Positions 11,811 through 23,161 of a stretch of 64,000 nt of DNA are shown here, piece after piece (position 1 is the first letter of the stretch; each line of letters begins with the position of its first letter). Both the position numbers and the translations under genes were made by a program. Under the pieces are notes generated by a model that was not told where the DNA came from, searched no databases, and worked only from the letters and a program-made list of their open reading frames with translations. The stretch is from positions 363,277-427,276 of the forward strand of contig SSBO01000010.1 in NCBI GenBank assembly GCA_005281725.1. Direction: 5' to 3'. The stretch comes from Wuchereria bancrofti. Taxonomy: Eukaryota > Nematoda > Chromadorea > Rhabditida > Onchocercidae.

Positions 11811-13334
11811 CTAAATAACAAATGGTATAAAAGCTTTGCGATTCTTCGGGTAATTTTCAAACTTTTTATGGTACCATCTGAAATAAACGAGGTTGTATAA
11901 TATATTCTCCGGAGAAAAGTTTTACTAATTAATAATCCATCTTCACATTCTCCCTTAACAAACTGAAAATTTTTTTTTTTATTGAAAAAAAAAAAACAAT
12001 CACCTGTGATGATAATGTGCGCGTGGTGCAAGGTTGCATAATGTGAAAAATGCAAATGCAAAAGCAGGTAATGTGCGTGCTAATAACGCATAACCAATCC
12101 ATTCGACACATTCTCCAAAAAAATTTGCTCCCGAGATATATTCGAATAAACCGCCATAAGGTATCTTATAATTTGATTTTCCATCTTTTCGCAAATTTCG
12201 TAGTATTGAATCGGATGTAATATTAATTATCATTCCAATAATAAATATCGATGTACCTATTGCAAATATTTATAAAAAGAGCTAAAATACATACAAAATA
12301 TCATTACCAGAAGAGAAATTTTGTGTTTTCTTCACTATAATCGATATAATTATCTAAGCTTAATTAGAAATGTTGGAATTAAAAAAAAATATATATATGA
12401 ATACTTATCTACCAATGAAACAAAATAAAGTATTCATCAGTGATTCGTTATAAACAACATTATTACAGGAATGCCATTTGCCTTGCATATAACCATTAAT
12501 TGTGCAAAATAGAAAAGCAAGTGAGAAGATATGCACAGGTATTCCTGTACCTTGTTTAATTAAGAATGGATAAATAAGTGACCTGAAAGTAATTTAGCAT
12601 AAAATAAACAAACAAAATATTTATTTAAAATGTAAAAAATAGTCAAAATAGAAATTTTAGGGTTTTGTTTTAAAGAAACGAAGCGAATATTATTGAGTGC
12701 TCTGAAAGTAATTTAGCATAAAATAAACAAAATATTTATTTAAAATGTACAAAATAATCAAGACAAAATTTTTAGTATTTCGTAATAGTAATAATAACAA
12801 TCTCTTGAAAAGAATAAAACGAAGAAAAAGAAAAAGGAAAAAAGAAACACCTATTAATATAATGTAAGCAAAATAAGATAAGGATAAATGCATTGATAAG
12901 AGGCAAATCAATAATGCCAAAAATAAGATAAGAAAGAGGAATGTATAATGATGGCAATTCTTGTATAAACCAAGCCCATTTAGCTGGTATTAATGGTATC
13001 TGAAAATGTATATCAAAAATGTATTATCATTAATAATATAATTATTAATTAATAGTAATAGCAATAGTAATAATAATAACAATAATAATGACAATAATTA
13101 ATAATAAAATAAATAATAATTAATAATGATAATAATAAATAATAATAATTAACAATAATAATAATGATAACAATGATGATAATACTAATGATAGAGTGAT
13201 AAAGAAGTGACCAGTATATGGGACTGCCCAGAATATCGTCCATAAGCTGCTTTAAATCCTGAGATGAGTATTATAAAAATAATGGTACCAGTGATAAGCA
13301 TAGCATATGATAGCATTTCAATCATTGTAACCAT
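11811..13334 (-). CDS. SRD5A1: 3-oxo-5-alpha-steroid 4-dehydrogenase family (SRD5A1/2-like)
   Basis: Membrane-bound NADPH-dependent reductase of the delta-4,5 double bond of 3-oxosteroids, an ER enzyme. Minus-strand exons 13212-13334, 12851-12999, 12413-12582, 12004-12256 and 11811-11877 give 253 residues; human SRD5A1/2 have 259/254. Signatures: IPAKWAWFIQELPS near 45-58, where Q54-E55 match the catalytic Gln-Glu pair of SRD5A2; LHYINRSLIYP with Y88 at the position of the active-site Tyr; SGANFFGECVEWIGYAL; and the C-terminal block HYHHRWYHKKFENYPKNRKA ending IPFVI. Several hydrophobic membrane segments are evident. The start is the first ATG in the first exon. Intron 1 contains a long AAT microsatellite and intron 2 an internal duplication that copies the exon 3 acceptor. 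The sterol substrate in a sterol-auxotrophic nematode is unknown. Confidence 0.92.
12583..12775 (-). repeat. Intronic direct duplication with copied splice acceptor
   Basis: About 75 bp beginning CTGAAAGTAATTTAGCATAA at 12583 recurs at 12702 with small changes. Read on the coding (minus) strand, each copy ends in ACTTTCAG, so the true exon 3 acceptor has a second copy about 119 bp upstream within intron 2. Confidence 0.8.
13019..13195. repeat. AAT/ATT-type imperfect microsatellite in intron 1 of the reductase
   Basis: Imperfect AATAATAAT runs interrupted by GTAATA, GATAAT and ACAATA. The run lies entirely between exons 1 and 2 of the reductase. Confidence 0.85.
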
Positions 13335-13448
13335 TTACTGTTCGCTTTTTTGATGTGAATTTCAAATGAAAAGATTAAAGATTAAACAGATCGTTTTCGT
13401 TATTACAATTAAAAAAAAGGTCATATTTTATTACTGAATGAATAGTGA

Positions 13449-14123
13449 AACGTTTTAGGAAACAACAGGACAATTTAAAGACTAGAAATTATATAACGTA
13501 ATGACTAATTTACGTCAAAATAATACGCAAAATGTAGGAAACGTAATGGTAGCATTGCTTGAATTACTAACGTAAAGTTGTGTTTTGGTAACGTCATTAG
13601 CATTATACCATAAATTGAGAGAAAACAATGATAGGATTGTACTAACGTCATATTCAATACCCATGACGTAGTATGACGTAAACAGCCGAATATGTACACC
13701 TTTTTTTTTTTGTTGCACGTAGCGTCCACTTCCACACCATTGGTCTGTTAATCCGTAGCACACCAACTTCATCGCAGATGGTTTCATGCTGACGTTGCAT
13801 TGGTATTACGCGTACGGTTACGTGAATTTGCATTGTTTAGGAAGGTACTGTTGAATTTGTTAACGTTTCATATATCATATGATACACGCAAAACGTCAAT
13901 AAAATTAGCTAAATGCTTATATCATTTTGAACGTTGTGATGTATCTGCGTCTTTTGACATATTTTCATATATTGTCACGTTTTTTTTTTTTTTTACTTTA
14001 TATCGTATTTAAATATCTTAAATCATTATAAAAAAGAAAAAAAAGCAAACGTAAGGGAAATTGCAATGAAGTGAAGAATACGTTAACGTGATGAAAAGAA
14101 CGTGTTTGTCGTTAAACAACGTG
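13449..14123. promoter_or_regulatory. Divergent promoter region with ACGT/CRE-like motif cluster
   Basis: The tetranucleotide ACGT occurs 21 times in this 675-bp stretch, many times more than AT-rich composition predicts (about 1-2). Several sites extend to TGACGT or ACGTCA, the bZIP/CREB-ATF half-site, e.g. near 13511, 13590, 13644, 13664, 13674, 13791 and 13892. The stretch covers almost all of the spacer between the start of the minus-strand reductase gene (13334) and the plus-strand gene at 14179, and reaches into the latter's leader. A shared, bZIP-responsive promoter is a reasonable inference. Confidence 0.55.
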
Positions 14124-14130
14124 TTATGAA

Positions 14131-14138
14131 ATTTTCAG
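14131..14138 (+). promoter_or_regulatory. Putative trans-splice acceptor
   Basis: ATTTTCAG ends at 14138, 40 bases before the start codon at 14179. No upstream exon is seen. Confidence 0.45.
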
Positions 14139-14178
14139 GTTCCACATGTTTCCTTCGAAAAATGTGATTTAAATTCTG

Positions 14179-16122
14179 ATGGCTGATAAGGTTAGTATTT
14201 TCATTTATGTTATGCTTCATTTTTGCATATTTTACTAATCTTATTTTAGCAAAATTATAGCCGTTTAAAAAGTTTCCTCATTAACTATTTCAATTAACGA
14301 GTATTTGTATTGTTGATTATTCTCCATCTTTTTGATAGCGCAGTAATATTCCTGTTTAATGTTTAATGTATTCAAAATAAAAATATGTTTAATTTTAGAT
14401 TACGCATATAACAGTTGCACTTGGACGATTGGAACAACAATACGTGGAGCATAAAGAAAAATTCGAGAAATGGAAGTTGAACAATATGTATATATATATA
14501 TTCTTTTTAATTAAGATGAATCGTATGTAATACCAGTTTTTACAGCATTTTTTAACCCGACTAATTAATGAAACATATGTTATATGGCTACTGTTTATGA
14601 ATTGATCAGTTTTTCCTCTTCTTTTTTCAATTTCTTGAATGTATTTTGATGCAAAATTCCTTTAACTTTAGTGATATGTGTAAGTCGTACATCTTACAGC
14701 TTCAATTAGATGTTAAAAATATTTTATCATCCATTTAAAGATAAGAGATATGAGCTATTATGACATTATAATTAATTTACTTTATTAAATTACTTTAAGA
14801 GCACAGTGTGGTACGGAAACATACAATAAATATGTGGAAGAGTTCAATGAATGGGAGAAAGGTGTTAAAGAGCAACAAAGGCAACTGATTGAGGAGCGTA
14901 ATAGTTTGATCGCACCGCAAGATTTAGACACTACGCTTGGTATGTTTTGTTATATTAGCTAATCTTGTATAAAATATCAAAAGTGATGCTTTATTCATTT
15001 TGTTTTGAATAAGATTGACGGTGTACTTTTATTCAACCATGATTACTTATATTTATAGTGTATTGTATTGAGTAAGAATGTGATATTATATGGTATATGA
15101 TTGTAGTATTGTAAGACATAGTAGCATGTTAGGTAAGATATAATTTTTTGCATTAAAATTTACTTCAAAATATACCATAAATGTGGAAGCATTGTTGTTG
15201 AATATTTATAACGTTTAGATGGTTTGCTGGCACAAATTTCACCGAAAGATTTTATTCTTGCCGTTGTAATGATGACTAGCAAGGATCCTACATTTTTCCC
15301 TGCACTACTTTCTGCTTTACAGAAAGTCCAAGCATACGGTAAATTTCACTTTTTTCTTATTTCTTTAAAAGTGAAATTAGCAGATTTAGAGAAGAATGTT
15401 TGGTATACCTCTCAAAACATAGTTTTTTTTTCTCTCTCTCTCTTATGCTCGGATAGTAGTTGTCGAAGAAGTGGACAAGAGTTTCGGTATCGATAATTTC
15501 TCATTTTTTCATTTTTTTGTTTTGTGGATAATTGGAGAACAAAAAGAAAAAAGGTGACAACGTGTATTTTCATTGAAAATAATTTTTTGCAATTATAGGT
15601 GAAGCGCGGCAAGCGAGTATATATCAGGCGTATGCAGCATCAGCAGCATCTTATGCACCAGCTGCAAATCGTCAATACCCCTCTCAAATTCAATATTCCA
15701 ATTCCAAAACATTGCAAACTGGTATATTTCTCCACGAAATTTACTCTCTTCTGTTCTATCTTTTTCAGAAATTTTTTTTTTCTTTTTTTTTAGAACGTTT
15801 CCATTCAGTTATAATTCTGTGAATCCTTTCTAGCGCTTTTAATTTATAAATATTCTATTATGTATGATTTTTATTATCTGGTTAGTTATTTTATCTATCT
15901 AATATTCTATAATATATTTCGATTATAGCAAATCCATCGCATCCGTATGGTGCGATACGATCTGATGTTCTAATTGACGTAACTAAGCGTTCATATGATC
16001 GATTAGTTGGAGCTACAAAAGGTGATGAACTTACTGCACGCAAAAATTATCGAGCTCCTTCACCAGTTCGTGATTATCGAAATCCCTCAACATTACCTTT
16101 TCGCGATTTTAGTCAAACGTAG
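14179..16122 (+). CDS. Unrecognised 225-residue protein with coiled coil and Tyr/Ala-rich tail
   Basis: Not recognised. Exons 14179-14190 (a 12-bp first coding exon, MADK), 14399-14487, 14800-14939, 15219-15338, 15599-15721 and 15929-16122 join in consistent phase. Residues about 5-80 are charged and helical with regularly placed aromatic residues (YVEHKEKFEKW, YNKYVEEFNEWEKGVKEQQ). Next comes a compact hydrophobic segment, DGLLAQISPKDFILAVVMM followed by TSKDPTFFPALLSALQ, then an Ala/Tyr/Gln-rich stretch and a basic Arg/Ser/Pro-rich C-terminus. There is no signal peptide and no zinc-binding pattern. The make-up would suit an RNP or nuclear scaffold protein, but that is a guess. It starts across a bidirectional promoter from the reductase. 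AATAAA lies at about 16200. Confidence 0.75.
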
Positions 16123-16199
16123 TAATTATTATGGAAATCTTTTTATTGTATGTTATGACGTGATGATAAGATTAGATATTATTTTATGATTAACTGCCA

Positions 16200-16205
16200 A
16201 ATAAA
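16200..16205 (+). terminator. Poly(A) signal AATAAA (unrecognised gene)
   Basis: AATAAA 78 bases after the stop codon of the gene at 14179-16122. Confidence 0.5.
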
Positions 16206-16856
16206 AAAGCCAGGGATTCAGATGTTTCATGCTCAGATGTTTTGTAAGTTGTTTGGTTCATGTAATTTGTTGCTGGATTTTTTTTTTTTCTATTTCTAAC
16301 TTTATTCGTTGATTGTATACGTAAAATTTTAATTTGGCAAGTGCATAAATTGTTTTATATATAAAATTAAAATATATTTTGTTATTTTTCTGGCCAAGCA
16401 ACAGTGTATTCATTACACAGTGTACATCATACAAAAGGGTTCTTCAAAAAAGTTCAGGTATTCAGTTTATCAGTTATGCTATCAGGAGATTATTTACATC
16501 TATGTGATAGCTATTGGGATCATATCGATAAGAAAGATACAATGACTGAAAAAATTTGGAATTGAAGTTTGCTAGAAAAAAAAAAAAAAAACTGTTTTTG
16601 TTAGATTTGTTTTAGTACACAATGCATGTATGATATATTAAAGCGTATAAAATGAAATATTAAACATTTCATGTTGTTGCCAGGTATAATTTTTGGAAAA
16701 GATTAAATTCTTAATGTTAGTCGTATTACAAAAGCTTACATAGTAATATCATAATATTAATAATTTGTGAAATTAGTAAGATGCTTCAAATGATCGCTTA
16801 TTTTCGATGAAAATCTTTTTTCTCGTTATCTTTTATATCATTTAGTTTAATTAGAT

Positions 16857-16864
16857 ATTTTCAG
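16857..16864 (+). promoter_or_regulatory. Putative trans-splice acceptor abutting the ATG
   Basis: ATTTTCAG ends at 16864 and the start codon begins at 16865. A zero-length leader after the acceptor is typical of spliced-leader trans-splicing in nematodes and supports this start. Confidence 0.55.
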
Positions 16865-19800
16865 ATGGCATTATCATGGATGCATTGTAATAATTGCTAT
16901 CTGATTGTTACCACTCAGAATATAAGCAAAAATGAAACTTTTGCGCTTGCAAATTGTGGACACATATTCTGCTCTACGTGTCGTGATAAATGCGGTTCGT
17001 TACGAATATTTTTTTCTGTAATTCATAAAACAAAGATGGTATAAGTTACAAATATTAATAAATAATCATATTCACTATTTTTTCTTATTGCAACAAAATC
17101 GTAATGTACGTTCTGATTGTATTTCAACTGAAATTGTTTTTTTTTTTTTGTCGAACTTTTTGACACGCAATATTAAACAACGGAATATTTTACTTCTTTC
17201 ACTCTCTGTTATGATATCGCTAAGTTGGATATCACATTATTTTAATCCTATTAGGTCTATTTTTTATTTTTAGCTCGACTTCTTTTGCATTCCTTCTCAT
17301 CGGAACATTATCTTCTGATTATGTTCAAAATAAAACTTTTCATTTTCTATTTTATTTTAATCCAAATGGAATTATTTATTTTCTATCTGATACTTTTAAC
17401 TAAGTCTATAGTATGTTGAAGGCAAAAAAGTAAAATTAATTATTGGATAAAAATTTTCTCGTTGCAATAGTGAAAATTAGAAATTTTCTTTAGAAAGTAA
17501 CTAAATACTGAATGTAATCTGTCATTAATTATAATTAAATAAATTTCCTTCAAATAAATTTGTTTATGATTGCAGTATCTAGGAAGATGTGTATGGTATG
17601 TCAACGTTCACCTTTTATTTATGAAAATGTGGGACGTCATATGAGTGAGAAAACAAAAAAATATTTCCAGGTTAGTATTAAATTAAACATAATTGGTCAA
17701 CATTTTAACTCTTTTTACTTTAGTTTAATTTTTTTTCTCTTTTGAAGAAAATGATATAATTGGGAATAGATATAATTTCAGGCACCTAATTCTTTACTGA
17801 TGAATGCCTTACAAAAGGTAAATTCAGTCATTAAATTCCAGCAGAATCAGTACAAAATAATGCAAAAAAATGTGAGCAATATGGTAAGTTTTTTGTTTTT
17901 GTCTTTTTTTTTTAAGAGATTCTATACTTTAGAGTTAGCGAGTATTACGGAAACATTTTATCATTTAATCCCAGTTATACCTACTAAGAGGAAGTTTGAA
18001 ACTTTTTTGAAAGGATTATGTTCTGACGGAAAATTTCCTCTTTTTTGTTTTGCTAGTCAAATTAAAATTCATCGACTACTAAGATGAGTATTAATGAATT
18101 GTTACTTTACATCATAATTTTAAGAATCCTTCAAAATCAGCACTTGCAAGAACCACAGATGTTAGATAGGAAATATGCCTAATGAGTTAAAAATTAAGCC
18201 TATCTTCTCCATGCATTGAAATGTATTTCAGTACTTATAACTATAGTAAACATATCTGTTTTCCATGGTAATAATGAAAAAAATTTGCTTATTTGTAATA
18301 ATTTAGGAAATTGTATAAGTTCCAGCACATAAAGAAGATTAGCCTAACTTTTATTCGCAGGCATATTCATTTTACATAGTTTCTTTCAAATATTGATTTT
18401 AAAAATTTTAAAATCGTAGTATAAGTATGCTATATTTCTTTCATAAATCTAGAAAATATTTTGTCGTCTTGATTCTAGCATGAACACATGAATGATATAG
18501 CTGATCGATGCAAGGAAACTGCGAAGATCTGTGATTTTTTGGGGAAGTCAGTTTTATTTATTTATTCATTTACTTATTTTTTAATCTTTGCAAAAACACC
18601 TGATTGTTGCATTATTATTATTGCTGATTTATTACTTTAGAAGGATGATGAAGGTAAAATTAATTCATTTTAATATCGATCACCGATTTGGCCTTATGTG
18701 TTTGTTGCGAATGCATTTCTTCTTTGTCTAGTTATTCCCTTTTTGTTGATATATACAGTTATTATTTTCTTGAAGCAAACAAATTTTTTCTGAAAATAAG
18801 TAAACATCTAACATTTTTAATGATCATTTAGAACATTTTTTTAGGAATGTAAATTCATTGGCTACAAATTTACAGTACTATCATGGAGTATTGCAGCACT
18901 TGAATAGCTCATTTATGGATTGTGAGCAAAATTTGAAATATTTTGAAGATATCAGTGGGATTGCTGATGCATCAGGTATGTTTTCAAATTTGGACAGAAC
19001 TTAGGAAGAAAAAAAGAGGCTTGTTATGAGATGTGCTATGAATAATATGTTATAAAAAAGAAAAAAAAGAAATTTACTCGATATATTAACAAAAAAAAAA
19101 GTTAAAATAAAATGAAAGTTGTTAATTGTATTCATATTTAGGATCGGTTGATTTGCAGCTTCATTCATCTAAAGACAATAACGTAAAATATTTATTTTCT
19201 TCATATCTTCATAACAATTATTCAATTATTTTTATAAAAAAGAGGTTCTTCAGAAGATTTCTGTAGTAACGTGGACAAATTTGAATAATTTTGTTCCTTG
19301 AGAGAAAATAAATATCAATCGGTTTTTCTTCGTAAGCATTAACTGTGTAATAGCATTAGTTTGATAAATCATCTCAACTTTTTGTATTATTTTTGTTCAT
19401 TCGAAATAATATTTGATGTAATAAGACTGATCGAAGGATCTTTTAAAGTAAGAATTTTAGTTGATAATGTTTGTAATTCTTTGTTATTTGATCTCATAAA
19501 AGAATTTATTCTTTAGGAAGAATTGAGATTGAGCAAAGTAAACACTTTCCCTCTTCGCAATAGATCTTTCAATAGCATTTTGTCGCTAAATGGGGTAAGG
19601 TTAAACAATTGCGAAACTTTTCCTTTTTTGTATCTTGCAAATTTGTGCTGTATTTTCTTTTTTTCTTTTTTCTTTCTTGTTTAAATTTTTAAATAACATA
19701 ATACAAACATCATCTCACGTCACTATTACTTATTGGTATTTTCTTAAGAAAAAGTGTTTTGATACTTTAGATATTGTAGATTGATAAGTTCGTAGTTGAT

Positions 19801-20905
19801 AATTTACTTTAAATTATATAATTTTCATATATACTTATAGCAAAGTTCATCAAAATGCAATACAACAATCAGCAAATCGTTCATTCCTTATTCTAATGCC
19901 GACGAGAATCTCTCAGTGTCATGTCTTCAGTCAGTAAAAAAATCTGGAAATTTGACAGCGATACTTGATGATAGAGATAAAAGTAATGCAATGAAGTTGA
20001 ATCAGTAAGTTGTCTATCATTTAAGACAGCTTATAAATATTATTTTCATCTAATCTTATTTTAAAAATTTGAATTTTCTCTTGCAAAAGATTATAATATC
20101 GATCATAGTTCAAGAAAGGATAGTATGTTTTGAGTTCCAAATCTTTTTTATGTACGACCTTGTTTCTCTGTTGCATTTTCCAGATAATAAAATAATTTTT
20201 TTCTTTGTTTTGACTTTCATTTTTTTTTTTTTTTTTTACGAATAGAATATTTAGCACTCAAATCTTTCAATGGCATTGTTGTTTTTTACTAATATTAGTT
20301 GCACTAATAAAAGCTTCAGTCTTTTGAAGTGTTTAAATGTAATTAATCACTAAAATGCTTTTTTTAAAAAAAAAAAAAAATTCAGAAAAATATTCTAACA
20401 TTTGAGCGGTAGTTTTATGTCTGAACAAACATTTTCAGATTGATTCAAGGTTATTTTACACATGAATATACAAAAAATGTTGGAAATAAATGTAATTTTC
20501 TAGTACTTTGAAAGTTGCATTGAGTTTACTGACTATATTTTTTCTGCTATATTCGAAATAGTCTATTATAGATTGATAATAAATTTTTATCCATTGATAC
20601 TATTTTTTTTTTCTTTTTTTAGGACTATTAATATTAGCAATCCATATATGCAATATATATCGCAAAAGAATTCTCATTTATCAGCAATTATTGATCAAAA
20701 TTTTACCTGTTCGGCTGTAGCACAAATCAAAAAGGATGAATTTAATATGAAACAATTGAAAAAGAAAAAACGATCAAAAATGCCAGAAGAATTATCAAAG
20801 AATGCCTTTAAAATAAGATCGATTACGCATGGATTCTATAACGTACGTACAAATTCTCGTAGCAATTCACCACCTCATAAAAGCACTCGTTCTGGTGATA
20901 ATTAA
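16865..20905 (+). CDS. zhp-3: ZHP/RNF212/Zip3-family meiotic RING protein
   Basis: Probable SUMO/ubiquitin E3 of the Zip3-RNF212-ZHP family, which acts at the synaptonemal complex to designate crossovers. Exons 16865-16994, 17576-17670, 17782-17883, 18479-18546, 18845-18975, 19142-19182, 19517-19594, 19841-20004 and 20623-20905 give 363 residues; C. elegans ZHP-3 is of similar size. The extreme N-terminal RING is diagnostic: W5-x2-C8-x2-C11, then LANCGHIFCSTC (C31, H33, C36, C39) and C49-x2-C52. It matches the family's W..CN.C start and NCGH.FC core. A helical region follows (ALQKVNSVIKFQQNQYKIMQ; the NVNSLATNLQYYHGVLQHL segment). The C-terminal third is a Ser/Asn/Lys-rich tail ending SPPHKSTRSGDN, as in ZHP-3. 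Donors gttcgt (exon 1) and gtcagt (exon 4) are non-ideal. Which of ZHP-1 to ZHP-4 this is cannot be settled here. Confidence 0.82.
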
Positions 20906-22502
20906 AATATCACAGATTTTTTTTTTTTTTTTAATTTGAATATTATTTCTGTAAATATATCAAGATTTGTGCATAAGAAATTGTATTATAAGTTTGTATC
21001 AGCTGGAGAAAGGTGAAATTTACTATTAAATTCGTTGTCGTATGATTTGATCGATATTGTGATTTAATCAAAATAATCTTTGTTCTTTTAGTGTAGTTAT
21101 TTATATTGAAACAGAAGTTAGGAATTTGTTATTGTTTATTGAATGCGTTTCATCTGAGACTGTTATGGATAGATTTTTTTTTTTTTCAACTTAAATGAAA
21201 TAACTAGAATGTTTTGAATAATTGTTATAAGCTGATGTTTTATATATTTATTGTTAAAGTTGGTTAGAGTAAATGAAAAAATAGATAGGTAAATGCGAAA
21301 GTAGTTGAATAGTTGTTGGATTGATTTCAATGAAATCTATTACGGATTGTTGATACCTCGATAAATTATTGTTGACACATGGATAAATTATTTTAATTAT
21401 TAATCTTTGTTATTTATCCCAACTTTTTTTTTTCCCGAATTTATTTTGTAACATTGATGATAGCTAAGCACTATGTATATAATAACATATTTATATGTTC
21501 CTCAATTTGTTCTGCATTTGATAATTTCAATTTTTACTTAAAAGGTGCTAATAATGTCATTCATTCATTCATAAAATGCCTTAAATTTTTTTCTCTATTT
21601 CTCATCCTTTTTCCAGCTGATCGAAATTCTGATACTGTTTTAATTTTAAGCTTTTGTTGTGTTTATTTCATTTCATATCATTTAATCAAAACTGTTTGAT
21701 GTTTAATTGAAAATACTACTGAATTGATTTAGTGTAATGAGCATTTTATCATGTTTGTAATTATTTGATTCATTCTTTAAATTAATATCAATAACATTTA
21801 ATTGAAGAGATGGATTTTTTTTTCAAAGAATTACGATAGTAATTAGTTTGGTGAAATTTTTTTTTTTTCTCTTCCATCTTTTTTGGCAAATACATTTTTT
21901 ATATTTATGAATTATAAGTTAAAAAAAAAAAAGAAGAAAGAAAAAAATATTTGCAGGTTGAGAAGTTTTCTGGAAAATGTTAATGCAATATGAGAAAAAC
22001 ATAAAAGTAAATTGTAAAATTGTGAATATATTTATTCTGATTTCCTGTGAAATTAATAATAAATTGTACATTTTATGTATTTTGTTGTTAAGTATTCTTT
22101 TCTTGCTAATCATTCCAACTGAATATTATAAATATATTTTAATTTTAATCTTTTATGAAAAGAAAAAAAAAAAAAAGGAAAACAAGTGGAGCTATTTTCA
22201 TACATATTCATTATTCTTTATTTTATTCATTCGTTTCTGCTAAAATGCTTATTCAATTATTTGATATGCATTATCATAATATAGGAATAAGAATAGCAAT
22301 GATTGTTGGAGAATAATTTTTCCGGAAATTGTAAGTTACGGAAAACGGATTCAGAATAAATAATTTAAGTAAGCATAAGCAGTGCAGCATTGATGAGTGT
22401 GTCAGAATTAATGGAAAATATTTTCGCAATCTTAGTGCAAAAATACATAATCGTTGAAGAGAGAGATAGTAGGAATAGTCAATTTTAAGTAATAATTGAA
22501 AT

Positions 22503-22568
22503 AGATGGGAGAGAGAGAGAGAGGGAGGGAAAAGAGAGAAAGAAAGAGAGAGGGAGAGAGAGAGGGAT
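22503..22568 (+). repeat. GA-rich microsatellite
   Basis: GAGAGAGA runs interrupted by GGGAGG and AAAG, about 65 bp. Confidence 0.9.
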
Positions 22569-23143
22569 GAAAATGAGGAATAATTATTGGTTAATTCACA
22601 TATTGTTCACATAAGTTATATCTCGTTAATTTTGTTGTAAAATTCTTTCATAGTAGTCAAAATTTTAATATTTGATTTATAAAGCTTATTAAACTAATGA
22701 AAAGGAATACTAATTAATATATTCTAGCTGAATGTGGAAAATTATTCAAAAGAAACACAATTCGAAATATTTAAATCGATTGAATTATTTCATTCAAAAA
22801 TGACATATGTCAACAACAAATCGGTAGCAAAAAATCACTAAAACTAAACATTTGCTCATGTGACTTTTTTTTTTTTTTTTTTGCAAATATGTGTTTTATT
22901 CTCTAACAATTTAATTAATTGTTGTTTTCTTTTTTTTTTTTTAAGTTATTCGAACCTTTTCTTTTTCTTAAAGAAAAAGAAAAAATTATCAAATATTTAA
23001 TGGCGGAAAAAAAAATTACGCTTTATTTAGATTAATTTATACAGTAATTTTAAAAATTAATGAAATTTCAGGATCAAAATATTATTGTCACTACAAAAAT
23101 GGTTAACAATGTTGTTGCTATTTTATCAATTATTATGATTATC

Positions 23144-23151
23144 ATTTGCAG
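23144..23151 (+). promoter_or_regulatory. Putative trans-splice acceptor
   Basis: ATTTGCAG ends at 23151, ten bases before the start codon at 23162. There is no upstream coding exon. Confidence 0.45.
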
Positions 23152-23161
23152 TTAATAAATA

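Larger units (their letters stand above)
16123..16864. other. Intergenic spacer upstream of the ZHP gene
   Basis: About 740 bp. It contains AATAAA at about 16200 for the upstream gene and a 3' splice-like ATTTTCAG ending at 16864, directly abutting the ZHP start codon. Nothing else is seen. Confidence 0.5.
20906..23161. other. Intergenic spacer with GA microsatellite
   Basis: About 2.25 kb of AT-rich DNA. Long poly(T)/poly(A) tracts (e.g. 21177-21186, 22160-22177, 22866-22882) and a GA-rich microsatellite (22503-22568) are the only features. Short ORFs at 21454-21699 and 21977-22243 are low-complexity and lack splice support. Confidence 0.55.

Noticed and set aside
13800..14012. 70-codon ORF upstream of the gene at 14179
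   Set aside because: It lies within the ACGT-rich promoter, ends in a poly(T) tract and has no splice connection to the next exon.
18640..18656. 13-nt candidate microexon (AG|AAGGATGATGAAG|GT) in the ZHP gene
   Set aside because: Including it breaks the reading frame into the next exon, while skipping it joins exons 4 and 5 in phase.
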